Position numbers and translations under genes: made by a program
From: Deltaproteobacteria bacterium
GTDB taxonomy: Bacteria; Desulfobacterota; Binatia; UBA9968
NCBI GenBank assembly: GCA_030688735.1
Contig: JAUYJC010000632.1
Coordinates: 1 to 40,471 of the forward strand
Reading direction: 5' to 3'
Length of the DNA: 40,471 nt
Shown: piece after piece, positions 19,010 to 27,676 of the stretch
How the letters are laid out: each line of letters starts with the position of its first letter
How positions within the stretch are numbered: position 1 is the first letter of the stretch
The notes under the pieces: generated by a model
Databases searched by the model: none
Seen by the model: the letters and a program-made list of their open reading frames with translations, nothing else
Told to the model about the DNA's origin: nothing

Positions 19010-20926
19010 ATGGAAAATATTCAAGTGACACTGCCGGGCGGTCAATCGATGGAGGTCCGCCGCGGCATCCGGATCGACGAATTGATGGCGCCGACGGACG
19101 GCAAGAAAAGGGACGTTGTCGCCGCCAAAGTCGATGGCCATCTCGTGGATTTGAGCAACGCGCTCGAAAACAATTGCGCAGTGGAATGGATATCGGCGGA
19201 CAGCCCGGAGGGCCTCGATGTTTTGCGCCATTCCACCGCTCATCTGATGGCCCAGGCGGTTCAGAGTTTATTTCCCGGCACCCAGGTAACGATCGGCCCA
19301 ACCATCGAAAACGGATTTTATTACGATTTCAAAAGAGCCGAGCCATTCTCGCAAGATGAACTGGAAAAGATCGAAAAACGCATGGCGGAGCTGGCGCAGG
19401 CGAAATTGAGTATTACCCGGGAAGAAGTCGCGCGCGGCGAGGCGATCGAAATGTTCCGCAAGATGGGGGAGAACTACAAAGTCGAGATCATCGAAGGCAT
19501 CCCGGAAGATACCGTATCGCTTTACCGACAGGGCGACTGGGTCGATTTATGTCGCGGCCCCCATGTGCCCTCGACCAACGCACTGCGCGCCTTCAAGCTC
19601 ACCGGCGTCGCCGGCGCTTATTGGCGCGGCAACGAACAGAATGAGATGTTGCAGCGGATTTACGGCACGGCGTGGCACTCGAAGGATGCCTTAAAAGAAC
19701 ATCTAAGATTGCTCGAAGAAGCAAAGAAGCGCGATCACCGAAAGCTCGGGCGCGAGCTGGACCTGTTCAGCTTCCAACCGATCGCACCGGCCAGCCCGTT
19801 CTTTCACCCTAAAGGGACGGTAGTCTACAATGAATTGATCGCCTATGTGCGCCGTCTCTACCGGCGCTACGGCTACGAAGAAGTGATTACGCCGCAAATT
19901 CTCGACGTCGAGCTCTGGCACCGCTCGGGCCACTACGATCATTATCGCGATAACATGTATTTTACCCGCGTGGATGAGCGGGAGTTCGGCGTGAAGCCGA
20001 TGAACTGCCCGGGCCATACGTTCATCTACGCCTCGAAAAAACGTTCCTATCGCGACTTGCCGCTGAGGATCGCCGATTTTGGCCGCTTGCACCGCTATGA
20101 GCGCTCCGGTGTGACTAGCGGTCTTACCCGGGTTCGTTCTTTTTCCCAGGACGACGCCCATATCTTCTGCGCGCCCGAGCAGATCGAGACGGAGATCAGC
20201 GACCTGATTAAAATGCTGCGCGAGGTTTATCGCACCTTTCAGTTCAATGAGATGCAGGTGAAGCTGTCCACCCGGCCCAAGGACTTCATTGGAAATCCGG
20301 AGATCTGGGAAAAGGCGGAAGCCGCCCTGGCCCAGGCGCTTCACCATGAGGGAATCGAATACCAGGTCAATCCCGGCGACGGCGCGTTTTACGGACCGAA
20401 GATCGACTTCGTGGTTCTCGACGCCCTAAAACGTGGTTGGCAACTTGCGACCATGCAACTAGATTTCTTTTTGCCGGAACGGTTTGAATTGGTTTACACG
20501 GCGGCCGCCGGCAATGAGGAGCGGCCGGTGATGATTCACCGAGCGTTGCTTGGCTCCATCGAACGATTCATGGGAATACTCATCGAGCATTGCGCCGGCG
20601 CTTTTCCGCTCTGGCTGGCGCCGGTGCAGGTACGGATTCTGACCGTTACCGATGATCACAAGGAATATGGTAAGAAGGTATTCGAGCAATTGAGGGATCA
20701 GGGCTGGCGGGTCGAATTGGACGGGCGAAACGAAAAGCTCGGCTACAAGATTCGCGAAGCGCAGATGGCCAAGATCCCTTACGCCGTCGTCATCGGTGAC
20801 AAGGAGGTCGCGGCCGAGACACTGGCACCGCGCCGGCGCGGCGGGGAAAATCTGGCGCCGACACCGTTGGTTGATTTCATCCGGCGCCTCGAGTCCGAGG
20901 TTGCACAAGAAACGGGGGCGGCATAA
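19010..20926 (+). CDS. thrS: threonyl-tRNA synthetase
   Basis: This 638-residue class II synthetase has the full ThrRS plan: TGS domain (about 1-65, LPGGQSMEVRRGIRIDEL), editing domain (HSTAHLMAQAVQSLFPG from about 73), catalytic core with zinc ligand Cys333 in MNCPGH, motif 2 RLHRYERSGVTSGLTRVRSF, motif 3 IERFMGILIEH, and the C-terminal anticodon-binding domain. It charges tRNA-Thr and clears mischarged Ser-tRNA-Thr. The leader after tRNA-Val is only 20 nt, too short for a T-box or an E. coli-type thrS operator. infC follows with 36 bp between, forming the usual translation cluster. Confidence 0.98.
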   Translation: MENIQVTLPGGQSMEVRRGIRIDELMAPTDGKKRDVVAAKVDGHLVDLSNALENNCAVEWISADSPEGLDVLRHSTAHLMAQAVQSLFPGTQVTIGPTIENGFYYDFKRAEPFSQDELEKIEKRMAELAQAKLSITREEVARGEAIEMFRKMGENYKVEIIEGIPEDTVSLYRQGDWVDLCRGPHVPSTNALRAFKLTGVAGAYWRGNEQNEMLQRIYGTAWHSKDALKEHLRLLEEAKKRDHRKLGRELDLFSFQPIAPASPFFHPKGTVVYNELIAYVRRLYRRYGYEEVITPQILDVELWHRSGHYDHYRDNMYFTRVDEREFGVKPMNCPGHTFIYASKKRSYRDLPLRIADFGRLHRYERSGVTSGLTRVRSFSQDDAHIFCAPEQIETEISDLIKMLREVYRTFQFNEMQVKLSTRPKDFIGNPEIWEKAEAALAQALHHEGIEYQVNPGDGAFYGPKIDFVVLDALKRGWQLATMQLDFFLPERFELVYTAAAGNEERPVMIHRALLGSIERFMGILIEHCAGAFPLWLAPVQVRILTVTDDHKEYGKKVFEQLRDQGWRVELDGRNEKLGYKIREAQMAKIPYAVVIGDKEVAAETLAPRRRGGENLAPTPLVDFIRRLESEVAQETGAA

Positions 20927-20951
20927 AAAGGATGGCGGGCCTATTACAAAC

Positions 20952-20957
20952 GGAGGT
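20952..20957 (+). promoter_or_regulatory. ribosome-binding site fixing infC start
   Basis: GGAGGT ends 5 nt before ATC at 20963. No ATG, GTG or TTG occurs in this frame between the thrS stop and the conserved IF3 N-terminus, so this site selects an AUC start. Confidence 0.75.
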
Positions 20958-20962
20958 GTTTT

Positions 20963-21466
20963 ATCGCTAAAGAAGCGAGGATCAATCATCAAATTCGCGC
21001 TCGTGAGGTCCGGGTCATCGGCGCGCAAGGGGAACAACTGGGGGTCATGGCGCTGTACGAAGCCCTAAAGCAGGTAGAGGCGCTGGAACTGGACTTGGTT
21101 GAGGTGGCGCCGGAAGCGCAGCCGCCCGTATGCCGTATGATGGATTACGGCAAATTCCGTTACGAGCAAAGGAAGAAAGCGCACGGGCCGAAAAAGCACA
21201 CCGTCGTCGAAATCAAGGAAGTCAAAATGGGATCGCGCACTGACCGGCATGACGTAGTGCATAAGGTGAGAAACATTCGTCAGTTTATCGAGCGCGGCCA
21301 ACGGGTCAAAGTCTCGGTATTCTTTCGCGGGCGGGAAATTACCCATCCGGAATTGGGCAGGCAAATGCTCAGCGGAGTGGTTGAGCAAGTCCTGGACATC
21401 GCCAAGGTTGATATCCCGCCGCGCTTGGAAGGGCGGAGCATGGCGATGCTCTTGACGCCAAAGTAG
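20963..21466 (+). CDS. infC: translation initiation factor IF-3
   Basis: The 167-residue protein is full length when started at the ATC at 20963 ([20 protein letters not shown]). IF3 landmarks are the N-domain through [13 protein letters not shown], the linker FRYEQRKK and the C-domain [13 protein letters not shown]...[14 protein letters not shown]3 binds the 30S subunit and rejects initiation from non-standard codons. infC genes often use AUU, AUC or AUA, which lets IF3 limit its own synthesis. The in-frame ATG at 21047 would remove 28 conserved residues, so it is rejected as the main start. It is followed by rpmI and rplT. Confidence 0.95.
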   Translation: MAKEARINHQIRAREVRVIGAQGEQLGVMALYEALKQVEALELDLVEVAPEAQPPVCRMMDYGKFRYEQRKKAHGPKKHTVVEIKEVKMGSRTDRHDVVHKVRNIRQFIERGQRVKVSVFFRGREITHPELGRQMLSGVVEQVLDIAKVDIPPRLEGRSMAMLLTPK

Positions 21467-21501
21467 TCAGGTCGAAATCACCAAATATAGAGGAGACAAG
21501 A

Positions 21502-21699
21502 GTGCCTAAAATTAAAACCAACCGGGCGGCAGCCAAGAGATTCAGGGTAACGGGGAGCGGGAAGGTCAAGAGAAACAAGGGATTCAAGAGACACCTGCTT
21601 TCGAGCAAGGGCAAAAAACGCAAGCGGCACCTGCGCCAAGGGACATTGGTGGCGGCCGTCGAAACTAAAAATATCCGAAGATTGATACCGTACAAATAA
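21502..21699 (+). CDS. rpmI: 50S ribosomal protein L35
   Basis: The 65-residue basic protein begins [20 protein letters not shown] and contains the conserved [15 protein letters not shown], diagnostic for L35. Start is GTG with GGAG (GAGGAGAC) nearby. It is part of the large ribosomal subunit. The infC-rpmI-rplT order is widespread. Unusually, a long hairpin separates it from rplT. Confidence 0.97.
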   Translation: MPKIKTNRAAAKRFRVTGSGKVKRNKGFKRHLLSSKGKKRKRHLRQGTLVAAVETKNIRRLIPYK

Positions 21700-21700
21700 A

Positions 21701-21781
21701 AGTCCTGAGTGCTGAGGACTGAGATAAGGGGTCAGGAGCCCTTCCGAAAGGCTCCTGACCCCCTCTGCTGCACTCAGGACT
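21701..21781 (+). repeat. nested hairpin between rpmI and rplT
   Basis: An outer 12-bp perfect stem pairs 21701-21712 (AGTCCTGAGTGC) with 21770-21781. An inner 13-bp perfect stem pairs 21728-21740 (GGGGTCAGGAGCC) with 21750-21762 around a 9-nt loop. The whole fills most of the 119-bp gap. It has no T-run, so it is not an ordinary terminator. It could be a mobile palindromic repeat, a processing site or an L20-responsive control element. Confidence 0.85.
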
Positions 21782-21818
21782 CGTAACTCAGTACTACTTT
21801 AAGGAAGGAGTTCCAAAC

Positions 21819-22178
21819 GTGCCAAGAGCCAAGGGTGGAAGCAAATCGAGACAAAGACGCAAAAAGATCATGAAACTCGCCAAGGGGTATGTCGGGGGCC
21901 GCGGCAGACTCTACCGGTCCGCGCGCGAGACCGTCGAGCGCTCCCTGGCGTTCGCCTACCGGGACCGTCGGGTCAAGAAACGGACCTTTCGCGGGTTGTG
22001 GATCACGCGCATCGGGGCGGCGGCCAAGCTTAACGGCATTTCTTACAGCAAGCTCATGAGCGGTCTCAAGCAGGCTCATGTCGAGCTGGATCGGAAAGTC
22101 TTGTCGGAGATCGCGATGTACGACCTGCCGGGGTTCGGACAACTGGCCCAAGCGGCGAAATCTCATCTCGGCGCCTGA
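21819..22178 (+). CDS. rplT: 50S ribosomal protein L20
   Basis: The 119-residue basic protein starts at GTG after AAGGAAGGAG. It shows the L20 hallmarks PRAKGGSKSRQRRKKIMKLA, GRLYRSARETVERSLAFAYR and RRVKKRTFRGLWITRIGAA. L20 is needed early in 50S assembly and in several bacteria represses its own operon by binding the mRNA ahead of rpmI or rplT. pheS follows after 21 bp. Confidence 0.97.
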   Translation: MPRAKGGSKSRQRRKKIMKLAKGYVGGRGRLYRSARETVERSLAFAYRDRRVKKRTFRGLWITRIGAAAKLNGISYSKLMSGLKQAHVELDRKVLSEIAMYDLPGFGQLAQAAKSHLGA

Positions 22179-22199
22179 GCGCTGCGTCACTAAACACCG

Positions 22200-23237
22200 A
22201 TGAGTGATTCCCTGGAAGCTCTCCGAGGAGAAGTTCTGGAGCGCATCCAGAAATCCGACTCCGAAAAGGAGCTCGAAGAGTTGCGGGTCGGAGTTCTGGG
22301 ACGGAGCGGAAAAGTTACGCTCCTCCTGCGCGGGTTAAAGGACCTGCCGGCGGAGGAGCGTCCGCGCGCGGGCGAACAGCTCAACCAGCTGCGCCGGCTC
22401 GTCGAAGAGCGGATCGACGCCCGTCTCATTGCGATTAAAGAACAATCCAGGGAGCGCGCCCTCAAAGAGGAGCAAATCGACATCACTCTTCCGGGCACGC
22501 GCTGGGAGCGCGGGCGGAGCCATCCTTTGACACTTGTCATAGATGAAATCGTCGAGGTATTTCTAGGTTTGGGCTTCGAGATCGCGCGCGGGCCGGATAT
22601 TGAGGACGACTATCACAACTTCGAGGCGCTGAACATTCCCAAGGATCACCCGGCGCGGGACATGCAGGACACCTTCTTCGTATCCAACGGGAAGCTGCTC
22701 CGCACCCATACCTCCCCGGTGCAGATTCGCACGATGGAAAAACGCCAGCCGCCGCTGCAAGTCATCGTTCCCGGCGCGGTTTATCGCCACGACGACGACG
22801 CGACCCACTCGCCGATGTTCCATCAGGTCGAAGGGTTCATGGTGGACGACAACATTGCCTTTTCCGATCTTAAGGGCGTGCTGAGCCATTTTCTTCGGCA
22901 GGTTTTCAGTCAAGAAACCGGTGTGAGGTTTCGCCCCAGTTTTTTTCCGTTTACGGAGCCGAGTGCGGAGATCGATATCCAGTGTTTGATTTGCGGCGGC
23001 GAATCCAGCGCTGCCCGTCAATCCTGTCGCGTGTGCAAAGGAAGCGGCTGGCTTGAAATCATGGGCGCGGGGATGATCGATCCCCAGGTGTTTAAATTCG
23101 TGCGCTACGATCCGGAAAAAGTTTCCGGTTTCGCCTTCGGCATGGGCGTCGAGCGCATCGCGATGCTAAAATACGGCATCGATGACATCCGGCTGTTTTT
23201 CCAGAATGACCTGAGATTTTTGCGGCAGTTCGGCTAG
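22200..23237 (+). CDS. pheS: phenylalanyl-tRNA synthetase alpha subunit
   Basis: The 345-residue subunit has the N-terminal coiled coil that grips tRNA-Phe and a class II catalytic core: GRSHPLTLVIDEI, the motif-2 region RTHTSPVQIRTM, HQVEGFMVDDNI and the C-terminal GMGVERIAMLKYGIDDIR. The CLICGG/CRVCKGSGW segment, common in PheS, includes Cys pairs. It pairs with PheT as an alpha2-beta2 enzyme that charges tRNA-Phe. The pheT start is 12 bp downstream. Confidence 0.97.
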   Translation: MSDSLEALRGEVLERIQKSDSEKELEELRVGVLGRSGKVTLLLRGLKDLPAEERPRAGEQLNQLRRLVEERIDARLIAIKEQSRERALKEEQIDITLPGTRWERGRSHPLTLVIDEIVEVFLGLGFEIARGPDIEDDYHNFEALNIPKDHPARDMQDTFFVSNGKLLRTHTSPVQIRTMEKRQPPLQVIVPGAVYRHDDDATHSPMFHQVEGFMVDDNIAFSDLKGVLSHFLRQVFSQETGVRFRPSFFPFTEPSAEIDIQCLICGGESSAARQSCRVCKGSGWLEIMGAGMIDPQVFKFVRYDPEKVSGFAFGMGVERIAMLKYGIDDIRLFFQNDLRFLRQFG

Positions 23238-23249
23238 GCGGAGAGTTGG

Positions 23250-25331
23250 GTGAAGTTAACTTTCAACTGGTTGAAAGAATTTGTTGCTTTCAAAGCGACG
23301 CCAGCGAAGCTCGCCGAGCTGCTCACTATGGCCGGCCTCGAGGTGGAGTCGCTGGTTCCTCTACAGGAGGAAAGGGAGGGTCCGCAAGACTGGTTAGTTG
23401 AAATTGCGGTGACGCCCAATCGCGGCGACTGTCTTGGCATCGCAGGAATCGCTCGCGAAGTCTCCGCGCTGAGCGGAGCGAAGCTGCTCGTTCCTCAGAC
23501 GATCCCACCCAAGAACGCACCGAGCCTCGACCAACGGATCGGCATAAAGATCGAAGCCCCCAGGTTGTGCGCCCGTTATTCGGCGCGCATCGTCGACGGT
23601 GTGGGTGTCGCGCCTTCACCCGCATGGATACGCTTTCGCCTGGAGTCCTGCGGCATTCGTCCGATCAACAACATCGTCGACATCACCAATTACGTCATGA
23701 TCGAGACCGGCCAGCCGCTCCATGCCTTCGACCTGGACCGGTTGCCGGCGCGCAAAATCGTCGTTCGACCGGCCCGTGAGCAAGTAAAATTTACCACCCT
23801 CGATGGTGTTGAGCGCGAGCTAGCGACCGATGACCTGCTCATTTGTGACGGCGAGGTTCCCGTGGCGCTCGCCGGAGTCATGGGCGGCGTGGATTCCGAA
23901 GTGGGGGCGGAGACCCGCTCGGTCCTGCTGGAGAGCGCGAACTTCGATCCGACCACGATTCGCCGAACCGCCAAACGGTTGGCCCTCCATAGCGAAGCCT
24001 CCCATCGTTTCGAGCGGGGCGTCGACCCGGAAGGGACCTTGGCGGCGCTCGATCGCGCCGTTGATCTTATGAGTAAACATTCCGCCGGAACCCCAGCGGC
24101 GGGCGTCGCCGATCGTTATCCGCGCAAGCCCAAGACAGCAACGCTCTGGCTACGCGAGGAGCGGATCGAAAAACTCCTTGGCGTGCGTGTCGATGCCAAG
24201 GAGGCGGTGAATTTACTGCGGTCCCTGGGCCTGGATACGCGGCGCGTGGAGAAACAGAAAAGGATCAGAGTCGTTGCGCAGGCGCGCCGTCCCGATCTTT
24301 CCCGGGAGATCGACTTGATCGAGGAAATCGCGCGCCTGCATGGTTACGAGCAGATTCCCACGACTCTGCCGCCGCTGCGTGCCGGCGGCCGGAACGACGA
24401 CCGACTTGCGTGGGAACGCCGCCTGCACTCGTTTCTCGCCGGCGAAGGTTTCGCCGAGGTCATCAATCTTCCTTTTACCACCGAAAATCTCAACCGTTCC
24501 TTCCCGGGCCTCTGGGATCACGCGCCGACGCCGATAGCGGTCATGAACCCTCTCGCCAAAGAAAACGCTGAAATGCGCCTCAGCCTGCTCCCCGGTTTGA
24601 TCGAGAACCTGCGTTTGAACCTGGCGCAAAAGGCCGAATACTTTTACGCCTACCATCTGGGGAAAACCTTTCGCGCCGGCCCCGAAGGTGAGAGCGAAGA
24701 ACGGCAATGCCTGGCCGGACTGATGTACGGAGCGCGACCCCGTCTGGGGTTGCGTCACGGCGAAGCGGCCACGGCTGGATTCCTGGATTGCAAAGGGCTC
24801 GTCGAAGGCATCTTGGACCTGCTTCATGTCCAAGCGCCGGCGACATGGCCGGTGGAAGCGATCGGCATTCTACATCCGGGCAGGGCAGCGGCGTTGCACC
24901 TGGCGGGGCGAAAGCTCGGCAGGCTGGGCCAGATGCATCTTGATGTCTGTGACGCATTCGGCTTGCCGCCGTTTGTCGCCTTTGAACTTGACTTCGACGG
25001 ACTGCTTGAGTATGCTCCGCGACAAATCGCCGTCCGTTCGCTGCCGCGTTTTCCATCGGCCGAGCGGGATTTCGCCGTGGTGGTCGATCGTGACTTTCCC
25101 TCCCGGCAAATCGTTGACTGGATCAAGAATCGTGGTGAAACGCTGGTCGAGGGTGTGAGTGTTTTTGATCAGTACATGGGACCGCCGATCCCCGAGAGCA
25201 AGAAAAGCCTGGCCTACAAAGTTTCCTATCGCGCCGAGGACCGCACGCTCACGGACGGCGAGATCAATTCGCTGCATCAAACATTGGTCGGGCAAATCGG
25301 CCAACTTTTCGGCGCGCAACTTCGCAGCTGA
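23250..25331 (+). CDS. pheT: phenylalanyl-tRNA synthetase beta subunit, short form
   Basis: This 693-residue beta subunit starts at GTG after GGAGAG. The B1 helix region (KLTFNWLKEFV...LLTMAGLEVESL) runs straight into VEIAVTPNRGDCLGIAGIAR. The intervening EMAPII-like OB domain (B2, about 100 residues in the usual 790-800-residue protein) is absent. The B3/B4 editing region (VDITNYVMIETGQPLHAFD), B5 DNA-binding-like domain, core-like B6/B7 and the C-terminal FDX-ACB anticodon domain (FPSAERDFAVVVDRDFPS) are all present, so the shortness is a clean internal loss. The rest of the operon is intact, so it is likely functional. Confidence 0.96.
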   Translation: MKLTFNWLKEFVAFKATPAKLAELLTMAGLEVESLVPLQEEREGPQDWLVEIAVTPNRGDCLGIAGIAREVSALSGAKLLVPQTIPPKNAPSLDQRIGIKIEAPRLCARYSARIVDGVGVAPSPAWIRFRLESCGIRPINNIVDITNYVMIETGQPLHAFDLDRLPARKIVVRPAREQVKFTTLDGVERELATDDLLICDGEVPVALAGVMGGVDSEVGAETRSVLLESANFDPTTIRRTAKRLALHSEASHRFERGVDPEGTLAALDRAVDLMSKHSAGTPAAGVADRYPRKPKTATLWLREERIEKLLGVRVDAKEAVNLLRSLGLDTRRVEKQKRIRVVAQARRPDLSREIDLIEEIARLHGYEQIPTTLPPLRAGGRNDDRLAWERRLHSFLAGEGFAEVINLPFTTENLNRSFPGLWDHAPTPIAVMNPLAKENAEMRLSLLPGLIENLRLNLAQKAEYFYAYHLGKTFRAGPEGESEERQCLAGLMYGARPRLGLRHGEAATAGFLDCKGLVEGILDLLHVQAPATWPVEAIGILHPGRAAALHLAGRKLGRLGQMHLDVCDAFGLPPFVAFELDFDGLLEYAPRQIAVRSLPRFPSAERDFAVVVDRDFPSRQIVDWIKNRGETLVEGVSVFDQYMGPPIPESKKSLAYKVSYRAEDRTLTDGEINSLHQTLVGQIGQLFGAQLRS

Positions 25332-25369
25332 ATGCGTTTGGAGCGCGTGAATAGAAAGAGGGGGAGAAA

Positions 25370-25693
25370 ATGACTAAGGCGGAAATCATTACCCGGATTT
25401 ACGAAAAGGTGGGTTTTTCCAAAAAGGACGCCACCGACGTGGTGGAAGCCACCTTCGACATCATCAAGGGTTGTCTGGAGCGCGGGGAGAAAGTCAAAGT
25501 CTCCGGTTTCGGCAACTTCGTCGTCAATACCAAGCGGCCGCGCAAAGGACGCAATCCTCAAACCGGCGATGAGATCATCATCGTCGGGCGCAAGGTTCTG
25601 ACTTTCAAAGCCAGCCAGATCCTGAAGAAGAGTCTCAATAACTCGTCGTCGTCTCCTTCCACGATGCCTTCCCCATCATCGGCGGCCGACTGA
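25370..25693 (+). CDS. ihfA: integration host factor alpha subunit
   Basis: The 107-residue HU/IHF-family protein starts with MTKAEIITRIYEKVGFSKKD and has the DNA-intercalating arm region with GFGNFVVNTKRPRKGRNPQ and TGDEI. IHF bends DNA sharply at specific sites and acts in recombination, replication and transcription. Position right after pheT is the usual place for ihfA. A Ser/Pro-rich tail (about 95-107) is longer than usual. GGGGGAG lies ahead of the ATG. merR follows after 9 bp. Confidence 0.94.
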   Translation: MTKAEIITRIYEKVGFSKKDATDVVEATFDIIKGCLERGEKVKVSGFGNFVVNTKRPRKGRNPQTGDEIIIVGRKVLTFKASQILKKSLNNSSSSPSTMPSPSSAAD

Positions 25694-25702
25694 GGGTAGA
25701 AA

Positions 25703-26056
25703 ATGGCCGCTCGCTTGCCGGACAAGATCTATTTTAAGATCGGCGAGGTCAGCGAGATCGTCGGCGTCGAACCTTACGTGCTGCGCTACTGGGAGACTGA
25801 GTTCGAGTTGCTCAAGCCATCCAAGGCGCCGTCCAAGCATCGTCTCTACAAGAAGCGCGACATCGAGTTGCTTTTGGACATCAAGCGGCTTCTTTATACG
25901 GAAGGGTTTACCATCGAGGGGGCGCGCAAGAGACTCAAAGAAACGAAGAAAGACGAAAAGATACAGCTGAAACTGCCGCTCGCCGATCAGAAGTACAAGA
26001 ACGCGCTGGTCAAGATCAAAAGAGAACTCCAATCACTCCGCAAACTACTATCGTAG
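25703..26056 (+). CDS. MerR-family transcriptional regulator
   Basis: The 117-residue protein has a MerR-type winged helix at about 8-75: YFKIGEVSEIVGVEPYVLRY, then WETEFELLKPSKAPSKHRLY and KKRDIELLLDIKRLLYTEGF. A short coiled coil follows, and there is no C-terminal effector domain or Cys metal site. This small type regularly lies next to ihfA in proteobacteria. Its regulon is unknown. A hairpin and a Nudix gene follow. Confidence 0.9.
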   Translation: MAARLPDKIYFKIGEVSEIVGVEPYVLRYWETEFELLKPSKAPSKHRLYKKRDIELLLDIKRLLYTEGFTIEGARKRLKETKKDEKIQLKLPLADQKYKNALVKIKRELQSLRKLLS

Positions 26057-26103
26057 GCAAGGCCGGGCCGTGAACCGCCGTGGCTCCTGACGCCGCGGAA
26101 GAT

Positions 26104-26123
26104 CCCGTGGCTGCAAGCACGGG
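26104..26123. other. short hairpin between merR and Nudix gene
   Basis: CCCGTG (26104-26109) pairs with CACGGG (26118-26123) around 8 nt, 10 bp ahead of the GTG start of the next gene. It could affect translation of that gene; no T-run follows. Confidence 0.3.
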
Positions 26124-26132
26124 AAAGAGGCC

Positions 26133-26555
26133 GTGAGCGAAACTCCCCGAAATCCCTTACTGACTGTCGACATCATCATCGAGGTCGACGGCGGAATCGT
26201 TTTAATTGAGAGAAAAAACCCGCCCCATGGATGGGCGTTGCCCGGCGGGTTCGTCGATTACGGCGAGAGCCTGGAGTCCGCCGCGGTCAGGGAAGCCAAA
26301 GAAGAAACCTCCCTGGACGTGGGTCTTACCGAACAGTTTTACACCTACTCCGACCCCAGCCGGGATGCGCGCCACCATACCGTTTCCGCCGTGTTCATCG
26401 CCACGGCGAATGGCACACCCCGTGGCGAGGACGACGCCAAGACGGCGGGAATCTTTCGCGAGGATGAAATTCCCGCCCCGATAGTCTTCGATCACGCGGG
26501 CATTCTGCGCGACTATTTCCTATTCAAGAAAACCAGTCGCCGGCCAAAGCCGTGA
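26133..26555 (+). CDS. Nudix hydrolase, ADP-ribose/NADH type
   Basis: The 140-residue protein starts at GTG. The Nudix box [18 protein letters not shown] plus KEETSL is complete at about 37-59, preceded by the typical [20 protein letters not shown]. Later [19 protein letters not shown] is common in ADP-ribose and NADH pyrophosphatase-like members. It would hydrolyse a nucleoside diphosphate derivative in the cytoplasm with Mg2+. It is the last gene of the core cluster; sequence downstream becomes gene-poor. Confidence 0.88.
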   Translation: MSETPRNPLLTVDIIIEVDGGIVLIERKNPPHGWALPGGFVDYGESLESAAVREAKEETSLDVGLTEQFYTYSDPSRDARHHTVSAVFIATANGTPRGEDDAKTAGIFREDEIPAPIVFDHAGILRDYFLFKKTSRRPKP

Positions 26556-26935
26556 ATCCGGCGGCGCCGACCGCTCGCCAACGAGTTGAACCAAGAGCCC
26601 GCGGTGTTGAGCAGAGGGTTAGGCAAACTGACGGGAGAGTTGGGAAGAGATCGGGAGCCGCGCAGCGTAATGGAAACGCTCTGCGACAGTTTGAGAAAAG
26701 GGCGACGGCCAAAAAGATCAATAAGGTTTGCCTGCCCCCGTTTCAGAACTCAGCAGAACCCCTACGGCCTCGTCGTAAGCTCGGTGGAGCAGGCCGAGGC
26801 TTCGACAGAATCTCCAAGCAAGAAATCAGAAAGATAAGAAACTTAGCTTCTGCTGATGCCGAAAGTTGCCGCGAGTGAGTCCTTGCGTTACTGATAACTG
26901 TTCAGTTGATAGCTCCGTCCGAACATAGCAACTCT
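26556..26935. other. gene-poor gap with protein remnant
   Basis: No intact gene is seen. Around 26745-26789 (plus strand) a frame reads RTQQNPYGLVVSSVE, which matches a second site at 28233-28277 in protein but hardly in third codon positions, so it is a remnant of an old coding sequence. Confidence 0.55.
26745..26837 (+). pseudogene. C-terminal remnant, copy 1
   Basis: RTQQNPYGLVVSSVEQAEA followed by a Ser/Pro-rich tail to a stop at 26835-26837 parallels the end of the frame at 28032-28322. Only about 30 residues remain and the upstream part of the frame has no coding look. Confidence 0.4.
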
Positions 26936-27676
26936 TCATAATTGTCCCATAGAGATAGAAAGTACGTGACGGACCTTCTCCGCATAAATACGCCGGTCCC
27001 GAACCCCAAATGAGTCCGCTGGGATGGGATCATAAAAGGTTAGCTTTAGAGGGACTGGATTAAGCAGGATACTTCCCCGCTTGAGGGCCTGAAAAGTCCC
27101 TTCAATCAGGACTGGGACTACGGGGATTCGGCTTCGAATAGGGAGAATGAAAAGGGCCGTCTTAAACTCTTGGATCTCTCCGTTTGGGGTCCGCGTCCCT
27201 TCGGGGAAAACAAGAACCGAAACGCCCTCCTTGAGAAGATCTGCCGCCTCTCTCAGGCTTTTCAGCGCCTTCCAGGGATTATTCCGATCCATAGGGATCT
27301 GGCCAGACCGCCTGAGAACCAAGCCCAGGAGGGGAATTGAAAAAACCTCTTCCTTGATGACGTCACGAAAATCACAAGGAATATAGGCGAAGGCCAAAAG
27401 GGTGTCGAGAAAGCTGGCGTGGTTCGGCATAAAGATATAGGTGTTCTGAGAGTTAAGACGTTCTTGCCCCTCGATATGAACCCGAAGTCCTGCTAACGCG
27501 AGGCTGGTCTTGGCCCATTGTGTAATACACCGATGCGCCAAATTACCATTTGCGTCAAAGAAGCTGGCGACATAGCCCACTACTCCCCAAACATACGTGA
27601 GCAGAAAGAAGAAAAGGATAACGAAAACCTGGTAGGGGAAAAGCAGTGCTTTGCGTAGCATACTCTTGGTAGCCAT
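26936..27676 (-). CDS. 1-acyl-glycerol-3-phosphate acyltransferase-like (PlsC)
   Basis: The protein has an N-terminal hydrophobic stretch (LLFPYQVFVILFFFLL) and the PlsC family motifs: NHASFLD (H(x)4D catalytic pair), FRDVIKEEVFSIPLLG, and VFPEGTRTPNG for phosphate binding. It would acylate lysophosphatidic acid or a related lyso-lipid at the inner membrane. I chose the ATG at 27676, just before the membrane helix; GTG 27736 and ATGs at 27718 and 27700 are also in frame. No gene neighbours in the same direction. Rare AT-rich codons (AGA, AGG, GGG) set it apart from the core genes, which may mean a different origin. Confidence 0.85.
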   Translation of the reverse strand: MATKSMLRKALLFPYQVFVILFFFLLTYVWGVVGYVASFFDANGNLAHRCITQWAKTSLALAGLRVHIEGQERLNSQNTYIFMPNHASFLDTLLAFAYIPCDFRDVIKEEVFSIPLLGLVLRRSGQIPMDRNNPWKALKSLREAADLLKEGVSVLVFPEGTRTPNGEIQEFKTALFILPIRSRIPVVPVLIEGTFQALKRGSILLNPVPLKLTFYDPIPADSFGVRDRRIYAEKVRHVLSISMGQL

